Assembly: GCA_902799245.1 (NCBI GenBank)
Contig: CADBZY010000005.1
Coordinates: 51,705-115,704 of the forward strand
DNA length: 64,000 nucleotides
Origin: an uncultured Ruminococcus sp.
GTDB taxonomy: Bacteria; Bacillota; Clostridia; Oscillospirales; Acutalibacteraceae
Direction: 5' to 3'
A model generated the notes under the pieces. It was not told where the DNA came from, searched no databases, and was given only the letters and a program-made list of their open reading frames with translations. The first letter of the stretch is position 1. Each line of letters begins with the position of its first letter. The translations under genes and the position numbers were made by a program. This document shows, one piece after another, positions 1-8,031 of the stretch.

Positions 1-381
1 CCCTATCAGCAGCAGCCCTTCCAGCAGCAATCCTATCAGCAACAGCCTTTCCAGCAGCAGCCCTTCCAGCAGAATGGCTATCAGAACGCAAGCGGATATA
101 ATTATAATCCTAACGCAACATATCAGGCAGGTGCTCCTGTTTATAATCCCAATATGCCTGTACAGCCTAAGTCAAGACTGGCAGCGGGTCTTCTTGGTAT
201 TTTTCTTGGCGGTCTTGGCGTACACAATTTTTATCTTGGCTTTACCAGTAAAGCAGTGATTCAGATATTGGTTTCCTTTATTACCTGTGGTCTGGGATCG
301 ATCTGGGGCTTCATCGAAGGAATAATGATTATTGCCGGATCCATCAATACGGATGCTGACGGCAGACCGCTTGGCGAATAA
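1..381 (+). CDS. TM2 domain membrane protein, 5' end missing
   Basis: The reading frame is open from the first base of the window, so the start lies upstream. The visible part begins with a Gln/Pro/Phe/Tyr-rich low-complexity tract (repeated PFQQQ-like units), then an Asn/Tyr-rich linker, then a TM2 domain of about 70 residues: SRLAAGLLGIFLGGLGVHNF, a first membrane span, the typical LGF turn, and a second span ending in GSINTDADGRPLGE. TM2 proteins are small two-span membrane proteins of unknown biochemical role; the Gln-rich N-terminus is a common cytosolic extension in Firmicutes. An internal ATG at 154 is not the true start because the frame continues upstream. A terminator follows. The TM2 call is firm; function is unknown. 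Confidence 0.85.
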   Translation, partial: PYQQQPFQQQSYQQQPFQQQPFQQNGYQNASGYNYNPNATYQAGAPVYNPNMPVQPKSRLAAGLLGIFLGGLGVHNFYLGFTSKAVIQILVSFITCGLGSIWGFIEGIMIIAGSINTDADGRPLGE

Positions 382-426
382 TCAATTATTGTATTATGTT
401 TGTAATTAACATCTTTTGATTTCTGA

Positions 427-470
427 AAACATCTGCCGCCGCGTTGCGGCAGGTGTTTTCTTTCATTTTT
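427..470 (+). terminator. Rho-independent terminator after the TM2 gene
   Basis: A 12-bp stem (428-439 with 446-457, one G-T pair, GC-rich core CTGCCGC/GCGGCAG) is followed by a T-rich run interrupted by single C residues. It lies between the TM2 gene and the MATE gene. Confidence 0.8.
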
Positions 471-489
471 TCTAATGGAGGTGAAAGGG

Positions 490-1884
490 ATGAACCATAC
501 CCTGAATTCATATCTCGGCAACAGGAGCTTTCTGAAGAAATTTCTGATGATCGCCATGCCGATTGCCATTCAGAACGGAATCACTAATTTTGTGAGTATG
601 CTCGATAATTTAATGGTCGGACAGCTCGGCACTCATCAGATGAACGGCGTTTCCATCGTCAATCAGATCGCTTTTATACCCTATCTTGCCCTTTTCGGTG
701 CCATGGCGGGAGCGGGAATATTCACTGCCCAATTTTACGGCAGCGGCAACAACGAGGGTATAAAATACACCTTCCGGTTCAAGCTGTGCATCGGCGCGCT
801 GGTTGTTTCCGGTGCGATATTCACTGTCTGCTTCTGGGGCAGAGAACTGATCTCGCTCTTTCTTCACAGCGAAAGCCGGAATGACATAGAGCTCACCATG
901 CAATACGGTCTGGATTATCTGAGCGTAATAATGTGGAGTTTCATTCCGTTCGGGCTGTGTCAGATCTATGTCAGCACGCTGCGCGAAGTCGGACAGACTG
1001 TCGTCCCCATGAAGGCGGGACTTGTCGCCGTTGTGGTCAACGTCGTCATGAACTGGGTGCTGATTTTCGGCAAATTCGGATTGCCTGCCATGGGAGTGAA
1101 GGGCGCGGCTCTGGCCACTATCTTTGCCAGAGTGACCGAATTGGTGATTGTCGCCGTGTGGCTGCACACACATTCCTCCCAATACGTCTTTGTCAAGGGA
1201 TTGCTCAGTTCCCTTTACATTCCGGGAAGGCTGTCGGGCAGGATTATGCTCAAATGTATTCCCCTTATTATCAATGAAAGCCTGTGGGCTTTCGGAATGA
1301 CGGCGCTCAACCAGAGCTATTCCACCAGAGGCCTTGACGCGGTGGCGGGAGTCAATATCTGTTCCACGCTGTCCAATGTATTTTGTGTGTTCTTTATTGC
1401 CGCAGGCGACGCTATTGCCATCATGATGGGTCAGCTGCTCGGCGCGGGCAAGAAGGACGAGGCGCGAAGCTCCGACCGGATACTGTGCACGTATTCCGTT
1501 ATTGGAAGCGCCATGATGGGAGTGATCATGGCTGTATGCGCGCCGTTTTTCCCGTTGTTTTACAATACTACTGACGAGGTGCGGCATCTGGCGACCGTCA
1601 TGCTGCTGGTTTCGTCGTTCATGCTTCCGATAACAGCCTTCATCAACGCCGCGTATTTCACATTGCGTTCAGGCGGCAATACGTTTATCACCTTTCTCTT
1701 TGACGGTTTCTACATGCTGTGTGTAGTGGTTCCGCTTGCTTTCCTTCTCACTCGATTCACCGATCTTCCCATCATTCCTGTTTACATGCTCTGTCAGATT
1801 TCCGAGGCAGTCAAGGCTTTGATCGGTTTTGTGATGGTCAGAAAGGGCGTATGGGTGAATAACATTGTGGAAAACGTAACCTGA
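490..1884 (+). CDS. MATE family multidrug/cation exporter
   Basis: A 464-residue polytopic membrane protein with about 12 predicted spans arranged as two homologous halves, the length and pattern of MatE (NorM/DinF-like) transporters that export organic cations, drugs or metabolites with Na+ or H+. Family-like stretches are AIQNGITNFVSMLDNLMVGQ near the N-terminus and the equivalent in the second half near NICSTLSNVFCVFFIAAGDA. An upstream in-frame ATG at 475 overlaps the ribosome binding site, so the start at 490 is preferred: GGAGG at 477-481 sits 8 bases before it. The gene stands alone between a terminator and the promoter of the next unit. Substrate cannot be told from sequence. Confidence 0.9.
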   Translation: MNHTLNSYLGNRSFLKKFLMIAMPIAIQNGITNFVSMLDNLMVGQLGTHQMNGVSIVNQIAFIPYLALFGAMAGAGIFTAQFYGSGNNEGIKYTFRFKLCIGALVVSGAIFTVCFWGRELISLFLHSESRNDIELTMQYGLDYLSVIMWSFIPFGLCQIYVSTLREVGQTVVPMKAGLVAVVVNVVMNWVLIFGKFGLPAMGVKGAALATIFARVTELVIVAVWLHTHSSQYVFVKGLLSSLYIPGRLSGRIMLKCIPLIINESLWAFGMTALNQSYSTRGLDAVAGVNICSTLSNVFCVFFIAAGDAIAIMMGQLLGAGKKDEARSSDRILCTYSVIGSAMMGVIMAVCAPFFPLFYNTTDEVRHLATVMLLVSSFMLPITAFINAAYFTLRSGGNTFITFLFDGFYMLCVVVPLAFLLTRFTDLPIIPVYMLCQISEAVKALIGFVMVRKGVWVNNIVENVT

Positions 1885-1949
1885 TTTTTTGTGTCAAACG
1901 TAGAATGTTCCAAATAACAAAAAAATTTCAAAATTTTGCGTAATTTCGC

Positions 1950-1978
1950 TTGCAATTGTCCGCAAAAGATGGTATAGT
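1950..1978 (+). promoter_or_regulatory. Sigma-A type promoter for the threonine-pathway genes
   Basis: TTGCAA at 1950-1955 and TATAGT at 1973-1978 are separated by 17 bases. It lies 45 bases ahead of the ACT-domain gene and likely drives that gene, hom and thrB. A TATAAT at 2494-2499, between the ACT gene and hom, could be a second, weaker internal start; no good -35 accompanies it. Confidence 0.6.
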
Positions 1979-2022
1979 GTTCATTGCTACGATACAGTCG
2001 TACACAGGTGGTGGATTTTGCA

Positions 2023-2463
2023 ATGTCTGACGAATATTATATTGTGAGCAGCAAGGCTCTGCCAGAGGTGTTTGCCAAGGTGGTGCAGGCCAAGCGGCTG
2101 CTCGGCTCCGGTGCGGCGCATTCCGCGTCGGAGGCGGCAAGGCTGGTGGGAATTTCCCGCAGCGCCTTCTACAAGTACAAGGATGTTGTCATGCCCTACA
2201 GGGAAGGCGGACAGGAGAGGGTTCTGACCATTCAGTCGATGCTGGAGGATAAGCCGGGGGTGCTTTCCTCCATGATAACGTCATTCTTTGACGCGGGAGC
2301 CAATATCCTGACGGTCAATCAGAATATCCCGACCAACGGAGCGGCATATGTTACCATGTCTGTCAGTACGGCCAATATGGCAATCAGCGTCCCCGAGCTT
2401 TTTGAGAAGCTGAAATCCCTCGACGGCGTGATCTCGGTTTCGGGAGTAGGCGCGGGCGTCTGA
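2023..2463 (+). CDS. ACT domain protein, PheB/UPF0735 family
   Basis: A 146-residue protein with a short helix-turn-helix-like N-terminal half (ASEAARLVGISRSAFYKYKD, about residues 40-60) and a C-terminal ACT domain (about 70-146: LTIQSMLEDKPGVLSSMITS). This is the architecture of the PheB/UPF0735 family, thought to be a small amino-acid-responsive regulatory protein often found next to hom-thrB in Bacilli and Clostridia. An upstream ATG (1984) is in frame, but GGTGGTGG at 2007-2014 places the ribosome at 2023. It is the first gene of a likely hom-thrB operon, so it probably senses threonine or another aspartate-family or aromatic amino acid; the ligand is not known. Confidence 0.85.
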   Translation: MSDEYYIVSSKALPEVFAKVVQAKRLLGSGAAHSASEAARLVGISRSAFYKYKDVVMPYREGGQERVLTIQSMLEDKPGVLSSMITSFFDAGANILTVNQNIPTNGAAYVTMSVSTANMAISVPELFEKLKSLDGVISVSGVGAGV

Positions 2464-2548
2464 CACACAAAAGGCAACATGCGCATTAACAGGTATAATA
2501 AATTATTATTATATTATAAACGATAAAACAGGAAAGCAGTGATTATCT

Positions 2549-3787
2549 ATGGTCAAAATCGCAGTTATGGGTCACGGCACAGTAGGTTCCGGCGTTGTGG
2601 AAGTCCTTATGAAGAATCATGAGGGCATCGAGCGCAGAGCAAAGGAAGAAATTCAGGTCAAGTACATTCTCGACCTGCGTGATTTCCCGGATCTGCCCTA
2701 CGCGGATAAATTTGTCAAGGACGTCAATATCATTCTGAACGATCCCGAGGTTGAGATTGTTGTGGAATGTATGGGCGGCGTGAAGCCTGCCTTTGATTTC
2801 TGCATGAGCAGCCTGAAGGCCGGCAAGAGCGTTGTTACCTCCAACAAGGAGCTTGTCGCCGCGAAGGGACAGGAGCTTTTGGAGGTTGCCAAGGCGAATA
2901 ATCTCAACTTCCTCTTTGAAGCCAGTGTCGGCGGCGGAATTCCGATTATCAGACCGCTTGCGCAGTGCATGGCGGCCAACGAGATTGATGCGGTCGCCGG
3001 CATTCTCAACGGCACTACCAACTTTATTCTTACCAAGATGATCACCGAGAATATGCCTTTTGATGAGGCTTTGCAGCTGGCGCAGAACTTAGGCTATGCC
3101 GAGCGCAACCCCACCGCCGATGTAGACGGACATGACGCCTGCCGCAAGATCTGCATACTCGCTTCTCTGGTATTGGGCAAGCATGTCTATCCCAAGGACG
3201 TTTATGTGGAGGGCATCCGCAATATCACGCTTGAGGATGTTCAGTACGCGGATAAATTCAACGCGGCTATCAAGCTGATCGGCATGTTCAAGATCATGCC
3301 CGACGGCAAGCTGCTGATCAATGTCGCTCCGAGAATGGTTTCCAAGACCTCTCCGCTTGCCGGCGTCAGCGATGTGTTCAACGCCATCTGCGTGATCGGC
3401 GACGCGACGGACGAGGTTATGTTTTACGGCAAGGGCGCAGGCAAGCTGCCCACCGCCAGTGCCGTCGTCGCCGACGTCATCGACTGCGTGAAGCACCGCG
3501 TTGCCCGCAAGTATCTCTACTGGGCGCCGGCGGAAGAGGGCATGATTGCTGATTATCACGACGAGCGCTGCTCGATGTACCTGCGTCTGTGCGGCAAGAG
3601 CACCGACGAGCTGATGACCATCGCCAACGAGCTTTGCAGAGAATGCATTTATACCGACGGCGTCAACCCCGACGAAATAGCCATCATTACAGACGTTGCG
3701 ACCTACACCGAGCAGGAGATCACGGCAAAGAAATTCCTCGCCAGAGGCGTGAATGTTATCAGCGCCATGAGAACGCTCAGCCGATAA
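2549..3787 (+). CDS. hom: Homoserine dehydrogenase
   Basis: Reduces aspartate semialdehyde to homoserine with NAD(P)H, the branch point to threonine and methionine. The 412-residue protein has an N-terminal Rossmann motif (MGHGTVGSGVVEVL), the substrate domain with GILNGTTNFILTKM and GYAERNPTADVDGHDACRK, and a C-terminal segment (about 340-412) that looks like a divergent ACT domain. Length is slightly short of the usual ACT-bearing enzyme (about 430). AGGAAA at 2530-2535 is a rather distant ribosome binding site. It lies 85 bases after the ACT-domain gene and 17 bases before thrB, giving an ordinary hom-thrB pair. Confidence 0.95.
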   Translation: MVKIAVMGHGTVGSGVVEVLMKNHEGIERRAKEEIQVKYILDLRDFPDLPYADKFVKDVNIILNDPEVEIVVECMGGVKPAFDFCMSSLKAGKSVVTSNKELVAAKGQELLEVAKANNLNFLFEASVGGGIPIIRPLAQCMAANEIDAVAGILNGTTNFILTKMITENMPFDEALQLAQNLGYAERNPTADVDGHDACRKICILASLVLGKHVYPKDVYVEGIRNITLEDVQYADKFNAAIKLIGMFKIMPDGKLLINVAPRMVSKTSPLAGVSDVFNAICVIGDATDEVMFYGKGAGKLPTASAVVADVIDCVKHRVARKYLYWAPAEEGMIADYHDERCSMYLRLCGKSTDELMTIANELCRECIYTDGVNPDEIAIITDVATYTEQEITAKKFLARGVNVISAMRTLSR

Positions 3788-3804
3788 GCGAAGGGTGATT
3801 GCCA

Positions 3805-4704
3805 TTGAAATTCAGAATACCCGCGACCAGCGCCAATATCGGTTCCGGTTTTGACGCTCTCGGCATCGCCCTTTCGATGTACAATGAGGTGGACATTGAG
3901 GAGAGCGATGATTTACAGATCACTTCGCTTGACGACGTTGAAGTGCCGACAGATGAAAACAATCTGATATATATTTCCGCACGGCGGCTCTATGAAGAAT
4001 GCGGCAAGCCGGTCCCGAAGGGGTTTACGATCGCCCAGACCAACGTCATTCCCATGACGCGCGGACTGGGTTCCAGTTCCGCCTGTGTTGTCGCCGGACT
4101 GCTCGGAGCCAATTATCTTTTGGGCAAGCCGCTGAGCAGGGAAGAACTTGTCAATATTGCCTGCACCATTGAGGGACACCCGGACAACACCACGCCCGCG
4201 CTTCTCGGAGGACTGACATCCGCCGCCGTTGAGAACGGAAGAGTGTATGCTGTCACGCTGCACGTCGCAGATAAGTTCCGGTTTGCGGCGTTCATTCCCG
4301 ATTTTGAGTTGAAGACCTCGGTAGCAAGGGGCATTTTACCCCAAACAGTCACACGCGAGGATGCTGTCTACAATCTCTCCCGTTCCGCGCTGATGGCAGG
4401 TTCGCTGGCCACCGGAAATGTGGAGAATCTGAAAATCGCCGTGAAGGACAGGCTGCACCAGCCCTACCGCATGGGCCTGATTCCCGGAGCGGAGGAAATA
4501 TTCCGTCTGTCTTACGAATTCGGCTCCTACGCGACCTACATCAGCGGCGCCGGCCCCACGGTCATGTCGATCATCAGCCGCCGTCACGAGGAGGAATTTG
4601 AGTCCGAAATATCCCGCGAGCTTGAAAACCGCGGGCTCGGTAACTGGCGCATGGTGATTCTCGACGTGGATTCCAGAGGCGCGCAGAGAATCAGGACAAA
4701 ATAG
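3805..4704 (+). CDS. thrB: Homoserine kinase
   Basis: Phosphorylates homoserine to O-phosphohomoserine for threonine synthesis. It is a GHMP-family kinase of 299 residues with the N-terminal FRIPATSANIGSGFDALG motif, the nucleotide loop MTRGLGSSSACVVAG and the C-terminal YISGAGPTVMSI motif. There is no ATG start: two TTG codons (3799 and 3805) are in frame, and AAGGGTG at 3791-3797 spaces correctly (7 bases) only to 3805, which also gives the usual family N-terminus. It follows hom by 17 bases, so the two are co-transcribed. Threonine synthase is not in the window. Confidence 0.95.
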   Translation: MKFRIPATSANIGSGFDALGIALSMYNEVDIEESDDLQITSLDDVEVPTDENNLIYISARRLYEECGKPVPKGFTIAQTNVIPMTRGLGSSSACVVAGLLGANYLLGKPLSREELVNIACTIEGHPDNTTPALLGGLTSAAVENGRVYAVTLHVADKFRFAAFIPDFELKTSVARGILPQTVTREDAVYNLSRSALMAGSLATGNVENLKIAVKDRLHQPYRMGLIPGAEEIFRLSYEFGSYATYISGAGPTVMSIISRRHEEEFESEISRELENRGLGNWRMVILDVDSRGAQRIRTK

Positions 4705-4824
4705 CGCACCCCGCGATATTTCGCAAATGTCGCTTTCTATACATATTATGAATTAGGGTGTAACAGATAACATCCTGAGGCGTAATGCAAGCACTATATT
4801 AAAAAACTCGGAGGTATTGAACAC

Positions 4825-6030
4825 ATGGGTTTAATAGTTCAGAAATTCGGCGGCACATCGGTTGCTGACGCCGAGCGCGTCATGAATGTCGCGCGAATTG
4901 TCACCGATACCTACAAGCAGGGCAACAGAGTCGTTGTGGTGGTATCCGCTCAGGGCGATACGACCGACGACCTGATCGAAAAGGCAAAGGAGATCAATCC
5001 GTCCGCTTCCAAGCGTGAGCTTGACATGCTGATGACCGCCGGTGAGCAGATTTCCATTTCACTGCTTGCCATGGCCATTCAGAAGCTCGGCTACCCGGTG
5101 ATTTCCCTTTTGGGCTGGCAGGCGGGATTTGTCACCAGCTCGGTCTACGGCAGCGCCAGAATCAGACGCATTGAGACAGACAGACTTCAAAGCGAGCTCG
5201 ACCAGAATAAGATCGTCGTCGTCGCCGGTTTCCAGGGCCTTAACAAATACGATGACATGACCACCCTCGGCAGAGGCGGCAGTGATACCAGCGCGGTTGC
5301 CATAGCCGCTGCGCTCCGCGCAGACAGGTGTCAGATTTTCACCGACGTGGAAGGCGTTTACACCGCTGACCCGCGCAAGGTGGAGAACGCGGTGAAGCTC
5401 AGTGAGATCACCTATGACGAGATGCTCGAGCTTGCCACACTCGGCGCACAGGTGCTCAACAACCGTTCTGTTGAAATGGCAAAGAAGTATAACGTACAGC
5501 TTGAGGTGCTTTCATCGCTTGTCAGAAAGCCCGGCACTATAGTTAAGGAGAAGGTTAAAATGGAAAAAATGCTTATCAGCGGCGTAGCCAAGGACACTCA
5601 TGTTGCCAGAATCTCCCTTCTGGGTCTTCCCGATGAACCGGGTATCGCATTCCAGGCGTTCAGCCGTCTTGCCTCCAAGAGTATCAACGTCGACATCATC
5701 CTCCAGTCCATCGGCAGAGACGGAACAAAGGACATCAGCTTTACCGTTGCCGAGGACAACAGCGACGAGGCTGCTGCCGTTATGGAAGAATTCGTATCAA
5801 GTGTAGGCGGCAAGGGTGTAGCGATTGATAAGGCTGTCGCCAAAGTCTCCATCGTCGGCGCCGGTATGGAAACACACGCGGGCGTTGCCGCGAAGATGTT
5901 CGAGGCTCTTTACGGCGCACACATCAACATCAGAATGATTTCCACCAGTGAGATCAAGATTTCCGTGCTTATCAATGAGGAGGATGCAGACAAGGCTGTT
6001 TCCGCAATTCATTCCATGTTCATCGGCTGA
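4825..6030 (+). CDS. lysC: Aspartate kinase
   Basis: Phosphorylates aspartate, the first step to lysine, threonine, methionine and diaminopimelate. The 401-residue protein has the kinase domain (about 1-245) with IVQKFGGTSVAD near the start and TTLGRGGSDTSAVAIA for substrate binding, then two ACT domains (about 265-401) that bind feedback effectors. CGGAGG lies 10-15 bases before the ATG. The 120-base upstream gap is too short for a lysine riboswitch and shows no such fold. The size and ACT layout match the alpha-beta type enzyme of Bacillus, and a well-placed internal start at 5560 supports production of a separate beta chain. Confidence 0.95.
   Translation: MGLIVQKFGGTSVADAERVMNVARIVTDTYKQGNRVVVVVSAQGDTTDDLIEKAKEINPSASKRELDMLMTAGEQISISLLAMAIQKLGYPVISLLGWQAGFVTSSVYGSARIRRIETDRLQSELDQNKIVVVAGFQGLNKYDDMTTLGRGGSDTSAVAIAAALRADRCQIFTDVEGVYTADPRKVENAVKLSEITYDEMLELATLGAQVLNNRSVEMAKKYNVQLEVLSSLVRKPGTIVKEKVKMEKMLISGVAKDTHVARISLLGLPDEPGIAFQAFSRLASKSINVDIILQSIGRDGTKDISFTVAEDNSDEAAAVMEEFVSSVGGKGVAIDKAVAKVSIVGAGMETHAGVAAKMFEALYGAHINIRMISTSEIKISVLINEEDADKAVSAIHSMFIG
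5545..5562 (+). promoter_or_regulatory. Internal ribosome binding site and in-frame ATG in lysC (beta subunit start)
   Basis: AAGGAG at 5545-5550, 9 bases, then an ATG at 5560 in the lysC frame. Translation from here would give a 156-residue protein consisting only of the two ACT domains. Bacillus subtilis aspartokinase II is known to be an alpha2-beta2 enzyme made from in-phase overlapping starts, so the same arrangement is inferred here. Confidence 0.6.
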
Positions 6031-6053
6031 TTTTGATCATCAACAATCACGGC

Positions 6054-6105
6054 GCATCAGTGCCGGATGCAAATCCGACACTGGTGTGTTTGTGATTTTT
6101 GTTGT
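6054..6105 (+). terminator. Hairpin after lysC, probable terminator
   Basis: A 15-bp imperfect stem (6054-6068 with 6073-6087, one C-A mismatch) closes on a GCAA tetraloop at 6069-6072 and is followed by a T-rich, not pure-T, stretch. It lies between lysC and the lipoprotein gene and probably ends the lysC transcript at least partly. Confidence 0.6.
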
Positions 6106-6127
6106 AATATTTTGGAGGGTAACAGTG

Positions 6128-6817
6128 ATGAAAAAGAAAAACACGATGCTTGTCAGACTGGTTTCATTGGCCGCGCTGGCCGCGCTGATTTTCTGTATGG
6201 CGGGCTGTTCGGAGGACGGTTCGGGAAAAAAATCATCTGAGACGAAAAACAACAAAAACGCTGACGGAACCTATTTTGACAGCGGCGAGACCTTCTGCCG
6301 CGGCGTCTGGGCAGCCGACGACGGCGAGAACAGAGTGGGCTATTACATATTCTACGACGGTGAGAACGGAAGATTTGACGATGCTCACTTGGGAATGAGT
6401 GTTCCCTTTGCGGTCAGGATCAATGGAACCGCCGCTGATTTTGCTCTCGGCGCTTCTGATTTTACCGATCCTACCACCGTGGAGAATACCGGAGACGGCA
6501 AGCGCATTCTCACATGGACAAATGAGAACCGTGTGGAATACCTGACGCTGCTCGGCGAGCAGGAGCCGGACACTTTCCGCTACTATACCCACAACGACCT
6601 CAGCGAAATGGCGCTGGATTATTATGAGCAGCAGAACGGCAGACGCCCTGAATCCGCTGATGTTTCCATCGCCCCGGACGGTATGGCTTCGATATTGTTA
6701 TATGGCAAGAAGAGGAATGAAATTGCCGGTTACAGCGTCGACAGCATTACGGGCAAGGGAACCGAGAACGGGACAGAAAATGAGGTTGTTTTCGTCATGC
6801 GTTCAACGGACGACTGA
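6128..6817 (+). CDS. Lipoprotein of unknown function
   Basis: A 229-residue protein with a lipoprotein signal: basic MKKKN start, hydrophobic core, and lipobox MAGC, so the mature protein would be lipid-anchored outside the membrane from Cys 28. A Ser/Lys/Asn-rich linker follows. The remaining domain (about 45-229) is rich in Asp, Gly and aromatic residues (GYYIFYDGENGRFDD, FRYYTHNDLSEMALDYYEQQ) and resembles no family I can name. The frame extends upstream into lysC, but GGAGGG at 6114-6119 fixes the start at 6128. It lies after the lysC hairpin and before a strong terminator, so it may be transcribed by read-through from lysC. Confidence 0.8.
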   Translation: MKKKNTMLVRLVSLAALAALIFCMAGCSEDGSGKKSSETKNNKNADGTYFDSGETFCRGVWAADDGENRVGYYIFYDGENGRFDDAHLGMSVPFAVRINGTAADFALGASDFTDPTTVENTGDGKRILTWTNENRVEYLTLLGEQEPDTFRYYTHNDLSEMALDYYEQQNGRRPESADVSIAPDGMASILLYGKKRNEIAGYSVDSITGKGTENGTENEVVFVMRSTDD

Positions 6818-6843
6818 TAATAACCGGATTATAATTATTTCTG

Positions 6844-6882
6844 AAAAAGCATGTGTCTCCCACAAAGAGTCACATGCTTTTT
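6844..6882 (+). terminator. Rho-independent terminator after the lipoprotein gene
   Basis: A 12-bp perfect stem AAAAAGCATGTG (6844-6855) pairs with CACATGCTTTTT (6871-6882), loop of 15 bases. Confidence 0.85.
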
Positions 6883-7033
6883 GTACATGTTTTTATTCTC
6901 TTCATGGTTATTAACATATTATTTATATAAAATACACTAAAATTCATTATATCTAAGGCTTATCGGGTGTATAATATAATCAAGCCGGAATGGTTGTATT
7001 CCGACGGTATTACATACGGAGGTGTTTGGTTTT

Positions 7034-7462
7034 ATGGATAACGCTCGCAGAGCTGCGGCGTTTTATCTGGAAGACAGCCGCAGTCATCTTGCCGCAAAGC
7101 TGCTTGCTTTGTGCAGGGATGACGGAGACAAAATGTCGGTGGTGGGCGTGTTCCCGCAATGCGGTCAGGAGTACGCAGAGCGCACCGAGGAGCTTTTCAG
7201 ATATTCGTCCTCTATAGGAGCAAATCTTACAGTGCTTTACAGCACACAGCCAGCGGCTGCGCTTCTGAAATATGCCGGAAGCCACGCCATTACGGATATT
7301 ATCATCAGCGAGAGCGACACCAGCGGAGCGGCAAGGCTTATTGAAACGATGCTGCCCGAGGTTTCAGTGACATTGGTTCCGCCCGACGGCGGTACATTCA
7401 GTTTATTTGCACCCGGCTTCTTTGCCGCCCGTGCAGACGCGGCAAGGATTGCCCGTGCGTAG
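7034..7462 (+). CDS. Small cytosolic protein, weak resemblance to universal stress protein/KdpD C-terminal domain
   Basis: A 142-residue soluble protein without signal peptide or membrane span. The central part (MSVVGVFPQCG, ANLTVLYSTQPAAALLKYAG, SHAITDIIISES) alternates beta strands and helices and looks like the nucleotide-binding alpha/beta fold of USP/KdpD-type domains; this is a pattern impression, not a family assignment. The C-terminus ends in an Ala/Arg-rich tail. A GTG at 7022 is in frame, but CGGAGGTG (7018-7024) overlaps it, so ATG 7034 is the start. A TATAAT sits at about 6971. It is monocistronic: hairpins and a terminator follow. Confidence 0.65.
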   Translation: MDNARRAAAFYLEDSRSHLAAKLLALCRDDGDKMSVVGVFPQCGQEYAERTEELFRYSSSIGANLTVLYSTQPAAALLKYAGSHAITDIIISESDTSGAARLIETMLPEVSVTLVPPDGGTFSLFAPGFFAARADAARIARA

Positions 7463-7479
7463 TGCCTTTTGGCCTTTTC

Positions 7480-7566
7480 GGCAGCTTGCATGTGTCAGCT
7501 GCCTGCGCAATTACGCGCACGAATGAATTTGAAAACAGTCAGACTTCCGGCAGAGTTCTGCCGGAA
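7480..7566 (+). other. Run of three hairpins in the 3' untranslated region, possible structured RNA
   Basis: Three stems follow each other downstream of the USP-like gene: 7480-7486 with 7497-7503 (GGCAGCT/AGCTGCC), 7504-7508 with 7515-7519 (TGCGC/GCGCA), and 7545-7553 with 7558-7566 (TTCCGGCAG/CTGCCGGAA, 4-base loop). A strong terminator follows at 7596. It could be an elaborate 3' UTR or an independent small RNA; no known RNA family is recognised. Confidence 0.4.
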
Positions 7567-7595
7567 CCATGTGAAGTATATTTTTTGACCCGATG

Positions 7596-7630
7596 ACAGC
7601 CGATTGCAAACGCAGTCGGCTGTTTTTCTT
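7596..7630 (+). terminator. Rho-independent terminator
   Basis: A 12-bp stem (7596-7607 with 7612-7623, one T-G pair) with an AAAC loop, followed by TTTTCTTTTT. It ends the transcript that carries the USP-like gene and the three hairpins. Confidence 0.85.
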
Positions 7631-7888
7631 TTTGGTGAAATTGTCATAGCAGGAATGGATGATTGAAATGCCGCATATATTGTATTATTCATGGAATTGG
7701 TTACAAAAGAATGACAGATCAATTTCGTCAGCTTGCCTAATGATGGATTGTCACGATTTAACGCGATAAATTGCACGCGGAAGATATTGTGTGCGTTTGT
7801 ACCAAATGTATTTCTTTACTTTTGCATGTTTTGTATAGTAGAATATTCAGATTGCGCAAAATACACAAAAGTTATTATAAAGTGTTGT
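7631..7888. other. Intergenic stretch without a supported gene
   Basis: About 260 bases of lower GC content between the terminator at 7596 and the promoter at 7889. Short frames here (for example 7733-7945) have no ribosome binding site, poor codon use and no recognisable product. I see no tRNA, riboswitch or repeat in it. Confidence 0.6.
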
Positions 7889-7917
7889 TTGACAACGCGG
7901 GGCAAGGGGATTATAAT
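7889..7917 (+). promoter_or_regulatory. Consensus sigma-A promoter of the 3D-domain gene
   Basis: Perfect TTGACA (7889-7894) and perfect TATAAT (7912-7917) with a 17-base spacer. Transcription would begin near 7924, leaving a leader of about 108 bases before the ATG at 8032. The leader contains a near-palindrome GGGACATGTTCC at 7931-7942. No c-di-AMP (ydaO) riboswitch, which often precedes such cell-wall genes, is recognisable. Confidence 0.85.
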
Positions 7918-8031
7918 AGACGCATCGTTCGGGACATGTTCCTGACGGCTTGAAGATTTTGTAAATCCATTTGCTTATTTGTCCGGCGGTGCTGTGCGAA
8001 GCCGTGCAAAAGGGAAAGTGAGGAAAAGATC

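Noticed and set aside
610..1587. Minus-strand open frame opposite the MATE gene
   Set aside because: His/Gln/Arg-rich product typical of an antisense shadow.
4705..4824. Lysine riboswitch before lysC
   Set aside because: Only 120 bases and no paired five-helix core or terminator can be seen.
7733..7945. Small open frames in the 7.6-7.95 kb gap
   Set aside because: No ribosome binding sites, Cys/Phe-rich translation of A/T-rich DNA, and one crosses the consensus promoter.
7918..8031. c-di-AMP (ydaO-type) riboswitch before the G5/3D cell-wall gene
   Set aside because: Such switches often precede wall hydrolases, but the leader is about 108 bases and lacks the conserved core.
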